Source: an uncultured Desulfosarcina sp. (lineage in GTDB: Bacteria; Desulfobacterota; Desulfobacteria; Desulfobacterales; Desulfosarcinaceae). Taken from it: 64,000 nt of DNA. Shown in pieces: positions 1 through 7,470 of this stretch. The stretch's first letter is position 1. The number at the start of each line of letters is the position of its first letter. The notes beneath the pieces are model-generated. The model had not been told where the DNA came from, did no database searches, and was given only the letters and a program-made list of their open reading frames with translations. The translations under genes were made by a program, and so were the position numbers. The DNA lies in contig NZ_OY764190.1 of NCBI RefSeq assembly GCF_963668215.1, positions 3,720,001 through 3,784,000 on the forward strand, written 5' to 3'.

Positions 1-2
1 AC

Positions 3-1241
3 ACGGATTTTCTGGCCCCCTACGTGCGGCTTTTCAGCGGGTCCAGCCTGGTGGTGGCGGTCAACAAGTGCGACCGGCTGGACGAAAAGGAACTGACCGA
101 CACCATCATGCCCGAGTTTGCCGATTATATCCGCAAGGCCTGGTCGGTGGAGCCGGCGGCCATTTTCTGCCTTTCCGCCCGGAGCCATCTGCAGCATCCC
201 GGATGGGACGCGGATGCCGGGCCCAAGCACGGCCGGGACCAGTTCGACCAGTTGCAGCGCCTGATCCGGGAGACCTTCAACGCCTCCGGTTTTTCCGTGG
301 ACCGCCGGCTGGAAAACGCCCGCAGCATTCGGGACGATCTTCACCACAGCGTGCGCGAGGAAGCGGGAAGGGAGAGTAAGTCCCTGAAGGCGGCCATGGA
401 ACGGATCGCCGCCTGCGAAACCGAAGCCATGGGGCGGGCCATGGAGGCTTTCCGCAGCGGCGGCGGCCAACTCTCTTTGGGAATCAACGTGCGGCTCTAC
501 CAGCAGTTGGCCCAGCGATGGCTGGGGCCGGTGGGCTGGCTGGTGGCGGTCTGGACCCGGCTTCTGGTTTTCGGCACCGGCCTTGCCGCCCTGCTGCGCT
601 TCGGCAATCCTGTCCGCCAGCTGTTCGGGGCCGTTTCCGTGGTACGGCGCCATGCGGATTCCAAAAAGGCTCTGGAAGCCGCCGATCAGGGCGCCGGCGC
701 CTCTCTGGCCCTGCTGCGCTATGACGACACCATTGCCCGCGCCTGGCCCGAAATCGCGGAAAAACTGATCGACGCCCGCTTCGCGCCGGCCGTGCGGGAG
801 GCGCAGCGCGCACCGGGCCATGGCGATCAGGTGGGGCAGCGCCTCGAACAGATCTGGAACGAGGTGCTGGAAAGGGAGCTTTCAAACGCAGGCCGGCGCC
901 TGAGCGGCGGGCTGCTGCAGCTGCTGTTCAACCTGCCGGTCCTGGGCGTGCTGGGGTATGTGGGCTGGCTGACGGCGCTGAACTTCTTTACGGAAAATAT
1001 TCTCTCCAGCGACTTTTTCCTGCACGCCTTCTGGACCATCGTTCTGGTCCTGTTCCTCAGCTTCTTTCTGCTGCAGGGCGTCATCCGCCTGGCGGCGGGC
1101 AAGGAGAAACTTGTCGCAAGGGTGTTCGATGGGGTTCAGCGGTCGCTGGACGGCGAGCGCCGCATCGAGGAAAGTCCGGTTTGGCGGCAGGTGAGAATGA
1201 TTTTGGAATTAGGGGGTGCGGCCCATAGCCGTGATCAGTGA
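3..1241 (+). CDS. Membrane-associated GTPase, 3' part (5' end outside window)
   Basis: The reading frame is already open at the window edge, so this is the C-terminal part of a larger protein. It begins just before a G4 guanine-specificity motif (VAVNKCD, NKxD type), so the P-loop, switch I and G3 lie upstream of the window. After the G domain come a charged, probably helical stretch and then hydrophobic segments: one about 165-190 residues in, and two near the C-terminus (around the NLPVLGVLGYVGWL and FWTIVLVLFLSFF stretches). This layout is known from dynamin-like or YfjP-type membrane GTPases; the exact cellular role is not evident. The last codons (Arg-Asp-Gln-stop) are formed by a dispersed intergenic repeat that starts at 1231, so the natural C-terminus may once have been different. 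Confidence 0.75.
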   Translation, partial: TDFLAPYVRLFSGSSLVVAVNKCDRLDEKELTDTIMPEFADYIRKAWSVEPAAIFCLSARSHLQHPGWDADAGPKHGRDQFDQLQRLIRETFNASGFSVDRRLENARSIRDDLHHSVREEAGRESKSLKAAMERIAACETEAMGRAMEAFRSGGGQLSLGINVRLYQQLAQRWLGPVGWLVAVWTRLLVFGTGLAALLRFGNPVRQLFGAVSVVRRHADSKKALEAADQGAGASLALLRYDDTIARAWPEIAEKLIDARFAPAVREAQRAPGHGDQVGQRLEQIWNEVLERELSNAGRRLSGGLLQLLFNLPVLGVLGYVGWLTALNFFTENILSSDFFLHAFWTIVLVLFLSFFLLQGVIRLAAGKEKLVARVFDGVQRSLDGERRIEESPVWRQVRMILELGGAAHSRDQ

Positions 1242-1373
1242 ACAGTGAACAGTGAACAGTGAACAGTGAACAGAAAGGACGCGGCCGGAGGCCGCTCATC
1301 GACGGTTCACGGATCACTGACGACAGTTCACTGAAAATAGTGATCAGTGATCAGTGAACTGTGAACTGTGAAG
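1231..1373. repeat. GTGAACAGTGAACAG-type palindromic intergenic repeat (family A), copy 1
   Basis: The left flank is a run of degenerate heptamers (GTGAACA/GTGATCA). It is followed by a core at about 1273-1303 containing the perfect inverted repeat GCGGCC-GGA-GGCCGC, then reverse-complement heptamers (GTTCAC, GATCACTGA), then a second heptamer run. The same core occurs twice more at 2943-3117, and heptamer-only fragments lie near 26000 and 32215. The whole unit is an imperfect palindrome able to fold into a long hairpin in either strand. The stop codon of the upstream GTPase (TGA 1239-1241) lies inside it. It is not coding; short antisense reading frames across it are by-products of the repeat. 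Confidence 0.85.
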
Positions 1374-1401
1374 GTGGGCCGGAACCACCGGCCCATCCAT
1401 C

Positions 1402-2229
1402 CTATTGCTCTTCCGTGTGCCGCTTCATCTCTTCCATAAGCTGCCGGGTGCGCGGTCCCGGCCGGCCGTCGGCAATGGTCCGATCATCCACCTTGACCAC
1501 CGGAACGATGCCCTTGCTGGTGCCGGTGATGAAAACCTCGTCGGCCGCCAGCAGTTCGGTGCGAGAAAGGTCCCGGATGTCGATGGGAAACATCTCCCCG
1601 GCCAGTTCCAGCACCACCTTGCGCGTCACGCCGGACAGGATGCCTTTTCCGGGCGTCACCAGCTTGTCTCCCGCAAATGCGAAAATATTGGCCGTGGTGC
1701 ACTCTAACGCCAGTCCGTTGCGGTCGATGTACAGCGCCTCGATAGCCTCTTCGGCGGCCGCCTTTTTCAGGGCCAGGCTGGCCGAGATGTAGTCGATGCT
1801 CTTGGCGCCGGGGATGGGCCGCTCCACTTCCCAGGAAATGATCTTGACGCCGTCGGTGTACCACTTTTCGGGAAGCTTGGGGATCGGCGAAACCAGCACC
1901 AGCAGGCGCGGTTTTCCCGACGGGGTCATGAAGTCGCGGCTCGGTCCGCCGGTGACCACGATGCGGATATTGGCTTCCGGGATGTCGTTTCGGGCCAGGG
2001 TCTGTTTGACGATCCCGGCGATTTCGTCATGGGACCAGGGCAGCGCCAGGTCGATCTTGCGGGCCGAATTCTCCAGCCGGTCGATATGGGCATCCAGAAA
2101 ATAGGGTTTGCCGTCGTAGGTCCGCAGCAGGTCGAACACGCCGATGCCGCGCAGGAGGGCCAGATCGTCCACGGGGATGACCGCCTCTTCCGCCGGAACG
2201 AATTTGCCATCGGTATAATAGATCGCCAC
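1402..2229 (-). CDS. Class-IV PLP aminotransferase (branched-chain / D-amino acid type)
   Basis: Fold-type IV pyridoxal-phosphate aminotransferase of about 275 residues, a usual length. Such enzymes move amino groups between branched-chain or D-amino acids and 2-oxoacids; aminodeoxychorismate lyase is a close relative. The PLP lysine is in PGAKSIDYISAS (about residue 143), matching the KS[IL]-x-Y/L context of D-alanine aminotransferase and BCAT. The cofactor-phosphate signature LECTTANIFAF and the GTSKGIVPV loop follow. I chose the GTG at 2227-2229 because a near-perfect ribosome binding site (AGGGAGG, six bases upstream) precedes it and the protein then starts MAIYYTDGKFVP, the usual family start; a TTG 39 bases further upstream would only add unaligned residues. 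The gene stands alone between repeats and the GNAT gene, so substrate cannot be set from context. Confidence 0.85.
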   Translation of the reverse strand: MAIYYTDGKFVPAEEAVIPVDDLALLRGIGVFDLLRTYDGKPYFLDAHIDRLENSARKIDLALPWSHDEIAGIVKQTLARNDIPEANIRIVVTGGPSRDFMTPSGKPRLLVLVSPIPKLPEKWYTDGVKIISWEVERPIPGAKSIDYISASLALKKAAAEEAIEALYIDRNGLALECTTANIFAFAGDKLVTPGKGILSGVTRKVVLELAGEMFPIDIRDLSRTELLAADEVFITGTSKGIVPVVKVDDRTIADGRPGPRTRQLMEEMKRHTEEQ

Positions 2230-2446
2230 ACCATCCTCCCTGAAATACGATTTATGAACGCTTTCCAATCGAAACCATTTTTACACCATCGACCGGGGAG
2301 TCTCAACCCATAACCGCACGCCATGTTTCGGTGATACCCTGCATTGCAGTCAAAGGTTTTTTTGACAGTTCCGTGAAATCGGGTTATGTCAGCCGGATTC
2401 GATTTTCAGCGGGCAGACAGCATTGCCCCGAAGCAAGGAGAACCCT

Positions 2447-2932
2447 ATGGAACCGATTGAAATTGTGGAAGCCGATTTGGATCGCGACGATCACCGGCGC
2501 AGCGTCCTGGAACTGATCGACGCCTATGCCTGCGATCCCATGGGCAACGGCCAGCCGCTGCCGGAACGGGTTAAAAAAGAGCTGATTCCCGGGCTGCGCA
2601 ACCATCCCACTACGCTGATTTTTCTGGCCTGGTGCGACGGCCGGGCCGTGGGGATCGCCGTCTGTTTCATCGGTTTTTCCACCTTTGCCGCCCGGCCGCT
2701 GATCAACATCCACGACCTGGCCGTGCTCCCCGGCCGGCGTGGGGCCGGTGTAGGCCGTCAACTGCTCGATGCGGTGGAACGCAAGGCCCGGGAGATGAAC
2801 TGCTGCAAGGTCACCCTGGAGGTGCTGGAGAACAACCGCCGGGCGTTGAAAGTCTATGCCGCAGCGGGCTTTGTCCGGGCCACCTATACCGAGGAGGCGG
2901 GCGGGGCATTGTTTTTTGCTAAGAAATTGTGA
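2447..2932 (+). CDS. GNAT family N-acetyltransferase
   Basis: A 161-residue GCN5-related acetyltransferase, which transfers acetyl from acetyl-CoA to an amine of unknown identity. The acetyl-CoA pyrophosphate loop is visible as LPGRRGAGVGRQLLDAVERKA (R/Q-x-x-G-x-G/A type, residues about 97-117), preceded by the beta-4 strand IHDLAVL and followed by the typical motif B ALKVYAAAGFVRATY near the C-terminus. The start is fixed by AAGGAG seven bases before the ATG. It is transcribed towards the toxin-antitoxin pair and separated from it by two tandem family-A repeats that begin just after its stop codon. Substrate unknown. Confidence 0.88.
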   Translation: MEPIEIVEADLDRDDHRRSVLELIDAYACDPMGNGQPLPERVKKELIPGLRNHPTTLIFLAWCDGRAVGIAVCFIGFSTFAARPLINIHDLAVLPGRRGAGVGRQLLDAVERKAREMNCCKVTLEVLENNRRALKVYAAAGFVRATYTEEAGGALFFAKKL

Positions 2933-2942
2933 GACAGTTATC

Positions 2943-3117
2943 GGTGAACAGTGACCAGTGAACGGTGAACGGAAAGGATGCGGCCGGAGGCCGCTCATCG
3001 ACAGTTCACTGATCACTGACGACAGTTCACCGAAAAAGTGAACAGTGAACAGAAAGGACGCGGCCGGAGGCCGTTCATCGACAGTTCACCGATCACTGGC
3101 AACAAGTCACTGAAAAT
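2943..3117. repeat. Two tandem family-A palindromic repeats
   Basis: Two head-to-tail units of the GTGAAC/GTTCAC repeat follow the GNAT stop codon within about a dozen bases. Each unit has the same core seen at 1273-1303 (GCGGCCGGAGGCCG and CATCGACAGTTCAC), at about 2971-3005 and 3053-3085. The two units differ from each other and from copy 1 at scattered positions, so they are diverged copies. They sit between convergent genes (GNAT on plus, antitoxin on minus) and could act as a bidirectional terminator, although no clear T-tract follows the stems. Confidence 0.85.
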
Positions 3118-3172
3118 AGGAACGGGGGATTCGCTCAGTCTGCGGCGTGATCATCGCTCTCTTTGTTCAACA

Positions 3173-3487
3173 TTAAAGTTGCGCCTCTTTCTGAACAGCC
3201 TGGGCCACTAATTTTACACCAAGTGCAGAACATACTCGGTTTATCGTGTCGAAACGTGGGTGCGAATTTGGCCGTAGGGCTTTATATAGCGCCTCGCGAG
3301 AAATTCCTGTTGCATTGGCGATATCTGTCATTCCCCTGGCTTTGGCTGCAACCCCAAGGGCGTGAGCCAACTCCCCCGCGTCTCCATCTTCAATAACCAT
3401 TGTCAAATAGGCGGCTATATCCTCTTCATCTTTAAGGTGTGCCGCCATATCAAAATCCGGCAGGTCAGATATTTTTCTGTTTCCCAT
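3173..3487 (-). CDS. Antitoxin of type II toxin-antitoxin pair (XRE/HigA-like addiction antidote)
   Basis: A 104-residue protein of the 'putative addiction module antidote' family. It has an N-terminal part (FDMAAHLKDEEDIAAYL) that fits the toxin, and an XRE-type helix-turn-helix (MTDIANATGISREALYKAL, residues about 53-71) that would bind the operon's own promoter. It starts three bases after the toxin stop codon, with GGAGG located in the last codons of the toxin gene, so the two are translationally coupled. Toxin-first order is typical of HigBA-like systems. Expected roles are neutralising the RelE/HigB-type toxin and repressing the operon; both are inferred from family and gene order. Confidence 0.88.
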   Translation of the reverse strand: MGNRKISDLPDFDMAAHLKDEEDIAAYLTMVIEDGDAGELAHALGVAAKARGMTDIANATGISREALYKALRPNSHPRFDTINRVCSALGVKLVAQAVQKEAQL

Positions 3488-3490
3488 TTT

Positions 3491-3787
3491 TCAATCCTCC
3501 AATTCGGCGGCTATTTTGATAGCTCTTGCTATATCAGCCTCCTGCGTTTTTTTGCCGCCACCGGCAAGCATTATGATTAATGTTTCACCACGCTGAGTAT
3601 AATACATACGCCAACCATGACCGAAATGCTCCCGCATTTCAAAAACACCGGAACCAACGGCCTTAACGTCCCCAAGATTCCCATTGTGCGCCTTGTCAAT
3701 TCGACGTGCCAAACGAATCCGCGTCATCCGGTCCTTTATCCCGCCAAGCCACTTGTCAAATTCCGGGGTTGTTTTGATCGTAATCAT
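3491..3787 (-). CDS. RelE/HigB-type toxin (Gp49-like family)
   Basis: A 98-residue protein with the full signature of the phage-derived Gp49-like/HigB toxin family: TPEFDKWLGGIKD near the N-terminus, ARRIDKAHNGNLGDVKAVGSGVFEMR in the centre, and MLAGGGKKTQEADIARAI at the C-terminus. Members are ribosome-dependent mRNA interferases. All conserved blocks are present, so the gene looks intact. The ATG at 3785-3787 is supported by the alignable N-terminus; the predicted promoter (3794-3822) places transcription start at or next to this ATG, which would make the mRNA leaderless. The gene forms an operon with the antitoxin immediately downstream. Confidence 0.88.
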   Translation of the reverse strand: MITIKTTPEFDKWLGGIKDRMTRIRLARRIDKAHNGNLGDVKAVGSGVFEMREHFGHGWRMYYTQRGETLIIMLAGGGKKTQEADIARAIKIAAELED

Positions 3788-3793
3788 GGAATG

Positions 3794-3822
3794 ATTGTAT
3801 TCGTTCGATTACGTTTTTTCAA
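3794..3822 (-). promoter_or_regulatory. Sigma-70-type promoter of the toxin-antitoxin operon
   Basis: On the minus strand the elements are TTGAAA, a 17-bp spacer and TACAAT. Each hexamer is one base off consensus and the spacing is ideal. The -10 ends only six bases before the toxin ATG, so the expected start of transcription falls on or beside the A of that ATG. No ribosome binding site can fit between them. Confidence 0.65.
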
Positions 3823-3929
3823 CATTTTTCACCCTTTCCACCAAGGGCCATAACCGGAAACCTCCGGACCGTTGTCTTTTTCCCATCTCTTGCGTAAGAT
3901 GGCGTCCGACGCTAACGAAACGGATTGCC

Positions 3930-5825
3930 ATGAATTGCGAATTTCTGCCGGTATCTCAGTCGGACGTGAAACAACGCGGCTGGGACCGGCTTGATATCAT
4001 CCTGATCACCGGGGACGCCTACGTGGACCACCCGGCCTACGGGGTGGCCCTGATCGGCCGGGCCCTGGAGGCCGAAGGCTTTCGGGTGGGGATCATCGCC
4101 CAGCCGGACTGGCGCACCGATGCGGACTTCAAACGCCTTGGAAAACCGAGGCTTTTCTTCGGCATCACTTCGGGCAACGTGGATTCCATGGTGGCCAATT
4201 ACACGGCCAACAAGCGCCCCCGCAAAAAAGACGACTACACGCCGGGCGGAAAGGCCGGCATGCGGCCGGACCGGGCCCTGCTCGTCTACGCCAACCGGGT
4301 GCGCCAGGCCTTCAAGGACGCCGTGGTGGTCATTGGCGGCATCGAGGCCAGCATGCGCCGCCTGGCCCACTACGATTACTGGGACAACCGGGTGCGGCGG
4401 TCGATCCTTTTCGATGCCCGGGCCGACATGCTGGTTTACGGCATGGGGGAGAGCCAGACCGTGGAGATCGCCCGCCGGCTGGATGCCGGGGAGGGGATCG
4501 ACACCCTGGACGGGATTCCGGGCACGGCGGTCATCCGCAAGGATCCGACCTTTTTAAAAGAGACGGTCGTCCTGCCCGCCTTCGAGGCGGTTGCCGATGA
4601 TCCCGCCGCGTTCAACAAAGCCTTTGCATTGTTTTACGGGCAGCAGAATCCCCATACCGCCCAGCCTGTGGTCCAGGCCCATGGCGACCGCTTCGCGGTG
4701 GTCTATCCGCCGCCCATGCCGCTGGCCGCAGCGGATCTGGACGCCATATACGAACGCGGCTATTGCCGCAGCTGGCATCCGGACTACGAGGCTGCCGGCG
4801 GGGTGCCGGGGCTGGAGACGGTGCGACACAGTCTGGTCACCCACCGCGGATGCTGCGGGGAGTGCAATTTCTGCTCGCTCTATTTCCACCAGGGGCGCAT
4901 GGTGCAGAGCCGCAGCGCCGATTCCGTTGTCCGCGAGGCCCGTCATCTGGCAGGCGACCCTTTTTTCCGCGGCACGATCACCGACATGGGCGGGCCCACG
5001 GCCAATCTATACGGGGCCGACTGCCCGCGCTGGGCCAAGAAGGGGTTTTGCGGCGACAAACGCTGCCTGGCCCCGCAAACCTGTTCCGCGCTCGATCCCG
5101 GCTACGCGCGCAGCCTGCCCCTGTACCGGCGCGTCCGCCAGATTCCGGGGGTCAAACACGCCTTCATCGGCAGCGGATTTCGCCACGACCTGTTCGGCGG
5201 TGCGGGCAGCGACGCCATTTTGGAAGAGCTATGCCGCCACCACGTCAGCGGCCGCATGAAGGTGGCGCCGGAGCATGTCTCAAACCCGGTGCTCGACGCC
5301 ATGGGCAAGCCGGACATCGCCGTTTACGATGCCTTTGTGCAGCAGTTCAATCGAGTTGGAAAGCGGCTTCCCGCCCGGCGATACCTGGTCAATTACTTCA
5401 TCAGCGCCCACCCGGGTTCGACATTGAAAGACGCCCTGGAGATGGCCCTCTATCTGATCCGACGCAACATGCATCCCGAGCAGATCCAGGACTTTATCCC
5501 CTTGCCATTGACCCTGTCCGGCGCCATGTACCACACCGGCCGACATCCGTTCACCGGCAAGTCCGTTTACGTAGCCAAAACCTTCCGCGAACGCAAGATG
5601 CAGCGGGCCCTGATCCAGTACCGCAATCCGTCCAACCGGTCCTTGATCCACGACGCTTTAGATAGCCTGAACGCCCGGCACCTGGAACCGCTTTTCTTTA
5701 AAGCGGCCGGCGGCCGCCGTGACAAACAGAAAACTGGTGCCGATCCATCAGCATCAACAAAACCGGTGCGTCGCCAGCCGCGTAAAACAGGAAAACCCAC
5801 CAGACGGAGAAATCGCCACCGATAG
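3930..5825 (+). CDS. YgiQ family radical SAM protein
   Basis: A 631-residue protein of the YgiQ (UPF0313) family, whose reaction is unknown. The N-terminal B12-binding-like Rossmann part begins DIILITGDAYVDHPAYGVALIGR (residue 22 on), followed by the hallmark block ITSGNVDSMVANYTANKRPR. The radical SAM cluster motif is C308-x3-C312-x2-C315 in HRGCCGECNFCS, and a later Cys-rich block is CPRWAKKGFCGDKRCLAPQTC. The C-terminus is basic (RRQPRKTGKPTRRRNRHR), a common low-complexity tail in the family. The ATG at 3930 is chosen because upstream codons do not align with the family; no strong ribosome binding site is visible. It has no co-directional partner gene nearby. Confidence 0.9.
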   Translation: MNCEFLPVSQSDVKQRGWDRLDIILITGDAYVDHPAYGVALIGRALEAEGFRVGIIAQPDWRTDADFKRLGKPRLFFGITSGNVDSMVANYTANKRPRKKDDYTPGGKAGMRPDRALLVYANRVRQAFKDAVVVIGGIEASMRRLAHYDYWDNRVRRSILFDARADMLVYGMGESQTVEIARRLDAGEGIDTLDGIPGTAVIRKDPTFLKETVVLPAFEAVADDPAAFNKAFALFYGQQNPHTAQPVVQAHGDRFAVVYPPPMPLAAADLDAIYERGYCRSWHPDYEAAGGVPGLETVRHSLVTHRGCCGECNFCSLYFHQGRMVQSRSADSVVREARHLAGDPFFRGTITDMGGPTANLYGADCPRWAKKGFCGDKRCLAPQTCSALDPGYARSLPLYRRVRQIPGVKHAFIGSGFRHDLFGGAGSDAILEELCRHHVSGRMKVAPEHVSNPVLDAMGKPDIAVYDAFVQQFNRVGKRLPARRYLVNYFISAHPGSTLKDALEMALYLIRRNMHPEQIQDFIPLPLTLSGAMYHTGRHPFTGKSVYVAKTFRERKMQRALIQYRNPSNRSLIHDALDSLNARHLEPLFFKAAGGRRDKQKTGADPSASTKPVRRQPRKTGKPTRRRNRHR

Positions 5826-6119
5826 AACGGGTCCTTCCGGATCGTCCTGCTTCCGAACCACCTGTCAACGCTGTGAAAAAATAGTATTCTATGAAAAAAA
5901 GGTTTTAAAAATTGTGGCTTGTTTTTCCGATCATGCATCCGGTGACAATCGCGTATATAGGTAACATTTTGAATCTGTTGGATTAGTTTGGTTCGCGGGA
6001 AACCGGTATATATGTTGCAGACATATTACTGACTGAGGCAATATGTTGAGCATGCAGTGAGAGTGAAACAGAAGTGATCAATCGATTTCCCCCGATAGCA
6101 GGAAAAGACAGGAAAACAA
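5826..6119. other. AT-richer intergenic region without recognisable gene
   Basis: Nearly 300 bases between the YgiQ gene and the small Arg-rich protein. The composition is clearly more AT-rich than the surrounding genes, with A-tracts near 5885-5905 and TATATA-like segments near 5950 and 6010. I found no convincing coding frame and no clean sigma-70 hexamer pair. It probably holds the promoter of the small gene at 6120. Confidence 0.5.
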
Positions 6120-6293
6120 ATGTACGCAGCCAATGCAACGTCGCCTGAAAAGACGATGCTGAACGACAACGGTGGCCGGCGCCTGGTTGGTGACCGCCGC
6201 ATGTATACGTATAACGGTCACATCCCGGAACGCCGATCCGGTAAGGACCGCCGATCCGGCCTGGATCGCAGAAAAAAAATCCGCTTATCCTGA
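6120..6293 (+). CDS. Small Arg-rich protein with RRSGxDRRSGxDRR tail (57 residues, unknown function)
   Basis: A 57-codon frame with ATG at 6120 and an AGGAAA ribosome binding site upstream. The protein starts MYAANATSPEKTM, continues NGGRRLVGDRRMYTYNGHIPERR, and ends with the repeated motif RRSGKDRRSGLDRRKK. I recall this NGGRR/RRSGxDRR architecture from short hypothetical proteins of Desulfobacteraceae and relatives; that is recollection, not a search. The strong positive charge suggests nucleic-acid or phospholipid binding, but nothing proves it. It stands alone ahead of the XRE-cupin regulator gene, about 125 bases away. Confidence 0.65.
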   Translation: MYAANATSPEKTMLNDNGGRRLVGDRRMYTYNGHIPERRSGKDRRSGLDRRKKIRLS

Positions 6294-6417
6294 CCCATCC
6301 CAACCGCAAGTCTGCTAGTTCCCGGACAGAGGTTCCATTTCCCTTCGTCTCATGCTATCTCTCTATGTCGATGGTAGAAAATCGACTTGCACGTCATCAA
6401 CCTTTATCCTATCGCAC

Positions 6418-7026
6418 ATGAATAAACTTCAAGATGCAGACATCCGGAAGGAAGTTGCGGCCCTGAATATCGGGCGGCAGATCCGACAGTTGCGCTTTCA
6501 GCGGGGAATGACCCTCAAGGAGGTTTCCGAAATCACCGGACTTTCCAAGCCGTCGTTGTCCCAGATCGAAAACAACGACGGTGCGCCGCCCATCGCCACC
6601 CTGATCAAGATCGCCACCGCGTTGGGCGTCAAAATCGGCCATTTCTTCAAGGAGCCGGAGGCCAGCCAGCGCCTGGTCGTGGTGCGCCGGGACGAGCGGC
6701 ACAGGCTCAACCGGTTGTCCCACGAGGACCAGTACGCGGCCATCGGCTACTGGTACGAATCGCTGGCCTACCCCATGGTCGAAAAGAACATGGAGCCCTT
6801 CATTGCCGAAATCGCTCCACGGGACGAAGGGGACATCCTTTTCAACCAGCACAGGGGAGAAGAGTTTATCTTCGTTATGGACGGAACGCTCGAATTCCGC
6901 AGCCCCGACCAGACCATCCTCCTGCATAAGGGGGACAGCCTCTATTTCGATGCCGAGATTTCCCATGGGCTGCGAGGGATTGGGGGGATTGCGAGGGTGT
7001 TGGTTGTAGTCTACGTCCCCCAATAA
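6418..7026 (+). CDS. XRE family transcriptional regulator with C-terminal cupin sensor
   Basis: A helix-turn-helix of the XRE/lambda-repressor type (IGRQIRQLRFQRGMTLKEVSEITGLSKPSLSQIEN, residues about 18-52) is followed by a cupin_2 small-molecule domain (NQHRGEEFIFVMDGTLEF ... LHKGDSLYFDAEISHGLRG). This is the architecture of regulators such as PuuR and many 2-oxoacid or amino-acid operon repressors. It lies upstream of, and in the same direction as, the 2-oxoacid oxidoreductase operon at 7471, which is its most likely target (inference from neighbourhood). The start is uncertain: 6418 gives the usual length of about 202 residues, but an in-frame ATG at 6352 exists and neither has a clear ribosome binding site. 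Confidence 0.85.
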   Translation: MNKLQDADIRKEVAALNIGRQIRQLRFQRGMTLKEVSEITGLSKPSLSQIENNDGAPPIATLIKIATALGVKIGHFFKEPEASQRLVVVRRDERHRLNRLSHEDQYAAIGYWYESLAYPMVEKNMEPFIAEIAPRDEGDILFNQHRGEEFIFVMDGTLEFRSPDQTILLHKGDSLYFDAEISHGLRGIGGIARVLVVVYVPQ

Positions 7027-7085
7027 GCGGCGGCTGCGTAAAACGCCCGATATCTCTTTAAGATCAGTGCCGGTAAATAGCTTTT

Positions 7086-7275
7086 TGAACGTCGAACAGC
7101 GAACATCGAACGTCCAACGTCCAACGTCGAATGAGGAGATCGCTTCGCTCCATCGCTTAACAAAGAGGAAGCACTATCCTTTCTTCCCTTTTATGAAGAA
7201 GGGTTTCAAAACCATCAAAAACGACATCATGCCTTGTTCGAAGTTCGAAGCTGGACGTTCGATGTTCGACGTTTA
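7086..7275. repeat. GAACGTCGAACATCGAACG-type inverted repeat element (family C)
   Basis: The left arm (about 7086-7132) consists of degenerate GAACGTC/GAACATC units. The right arm (about 7236-7275) is close to its reverse complement (GGACGTTCGATGTTCGACG). Between them lie about 100 bases of AT-richer sequence. A 74-codon frame runs through it, but its product would be just the translated repeat. The element is of the same general design as families A, D and E in this window: short degenerate oligomers arranged as a large imperfect palindrome. Confidence 0.75.
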
Positions 7276-7371
7276 TTGGCCTGAATTTTAGCCCCCTTTG
7301 ATAGCCGCTACGACAGACGCATGGCAGGCGTATCGTTATTCAAATGCAGCTCACCCTGCCCGCGAAAACCC

Positions 7372-7400
7372 TTGACATCCACAATCGTCCCCACTATGGG
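7372..7400 (+). promoter_or_regulatory. Sigma-70-type promoter of the 2-oxoacid oxidoreductase operon
   Basis: TTGACA, a 17-bp spacer and TATGGG lie 71 bases before the ATG of the gamma-subunit gene. The -35 is a perfect match and the -10 is moderate. The remainder of 7027-7470 holds the family-C repeat and no gene. A binding site for the upstream XRE-cupin regulator could lie around this promoter, but I could not identify a convincing palindrome. Confidence 0.6.
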
Positions 7401-7470
7401 TTTGCTTAGATCAAACCTTTTTTAATTTCGCCAAACAGTCGAACCGACCGTTTATCGACGGGGAGAGCGC

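Noticed and set aside
1231..1373. Possible CRISPR-like array because of tandem GTGAACA units
   Set aside because: Units are contiguous heptamers with no spacers, and the element is palindromic; no cas gene is present.
7067..7291. 74-codon frame within the family-C repeat
   Set aside because: The translated product is just the degenerate repeat read as protein; no ribosome binding site.
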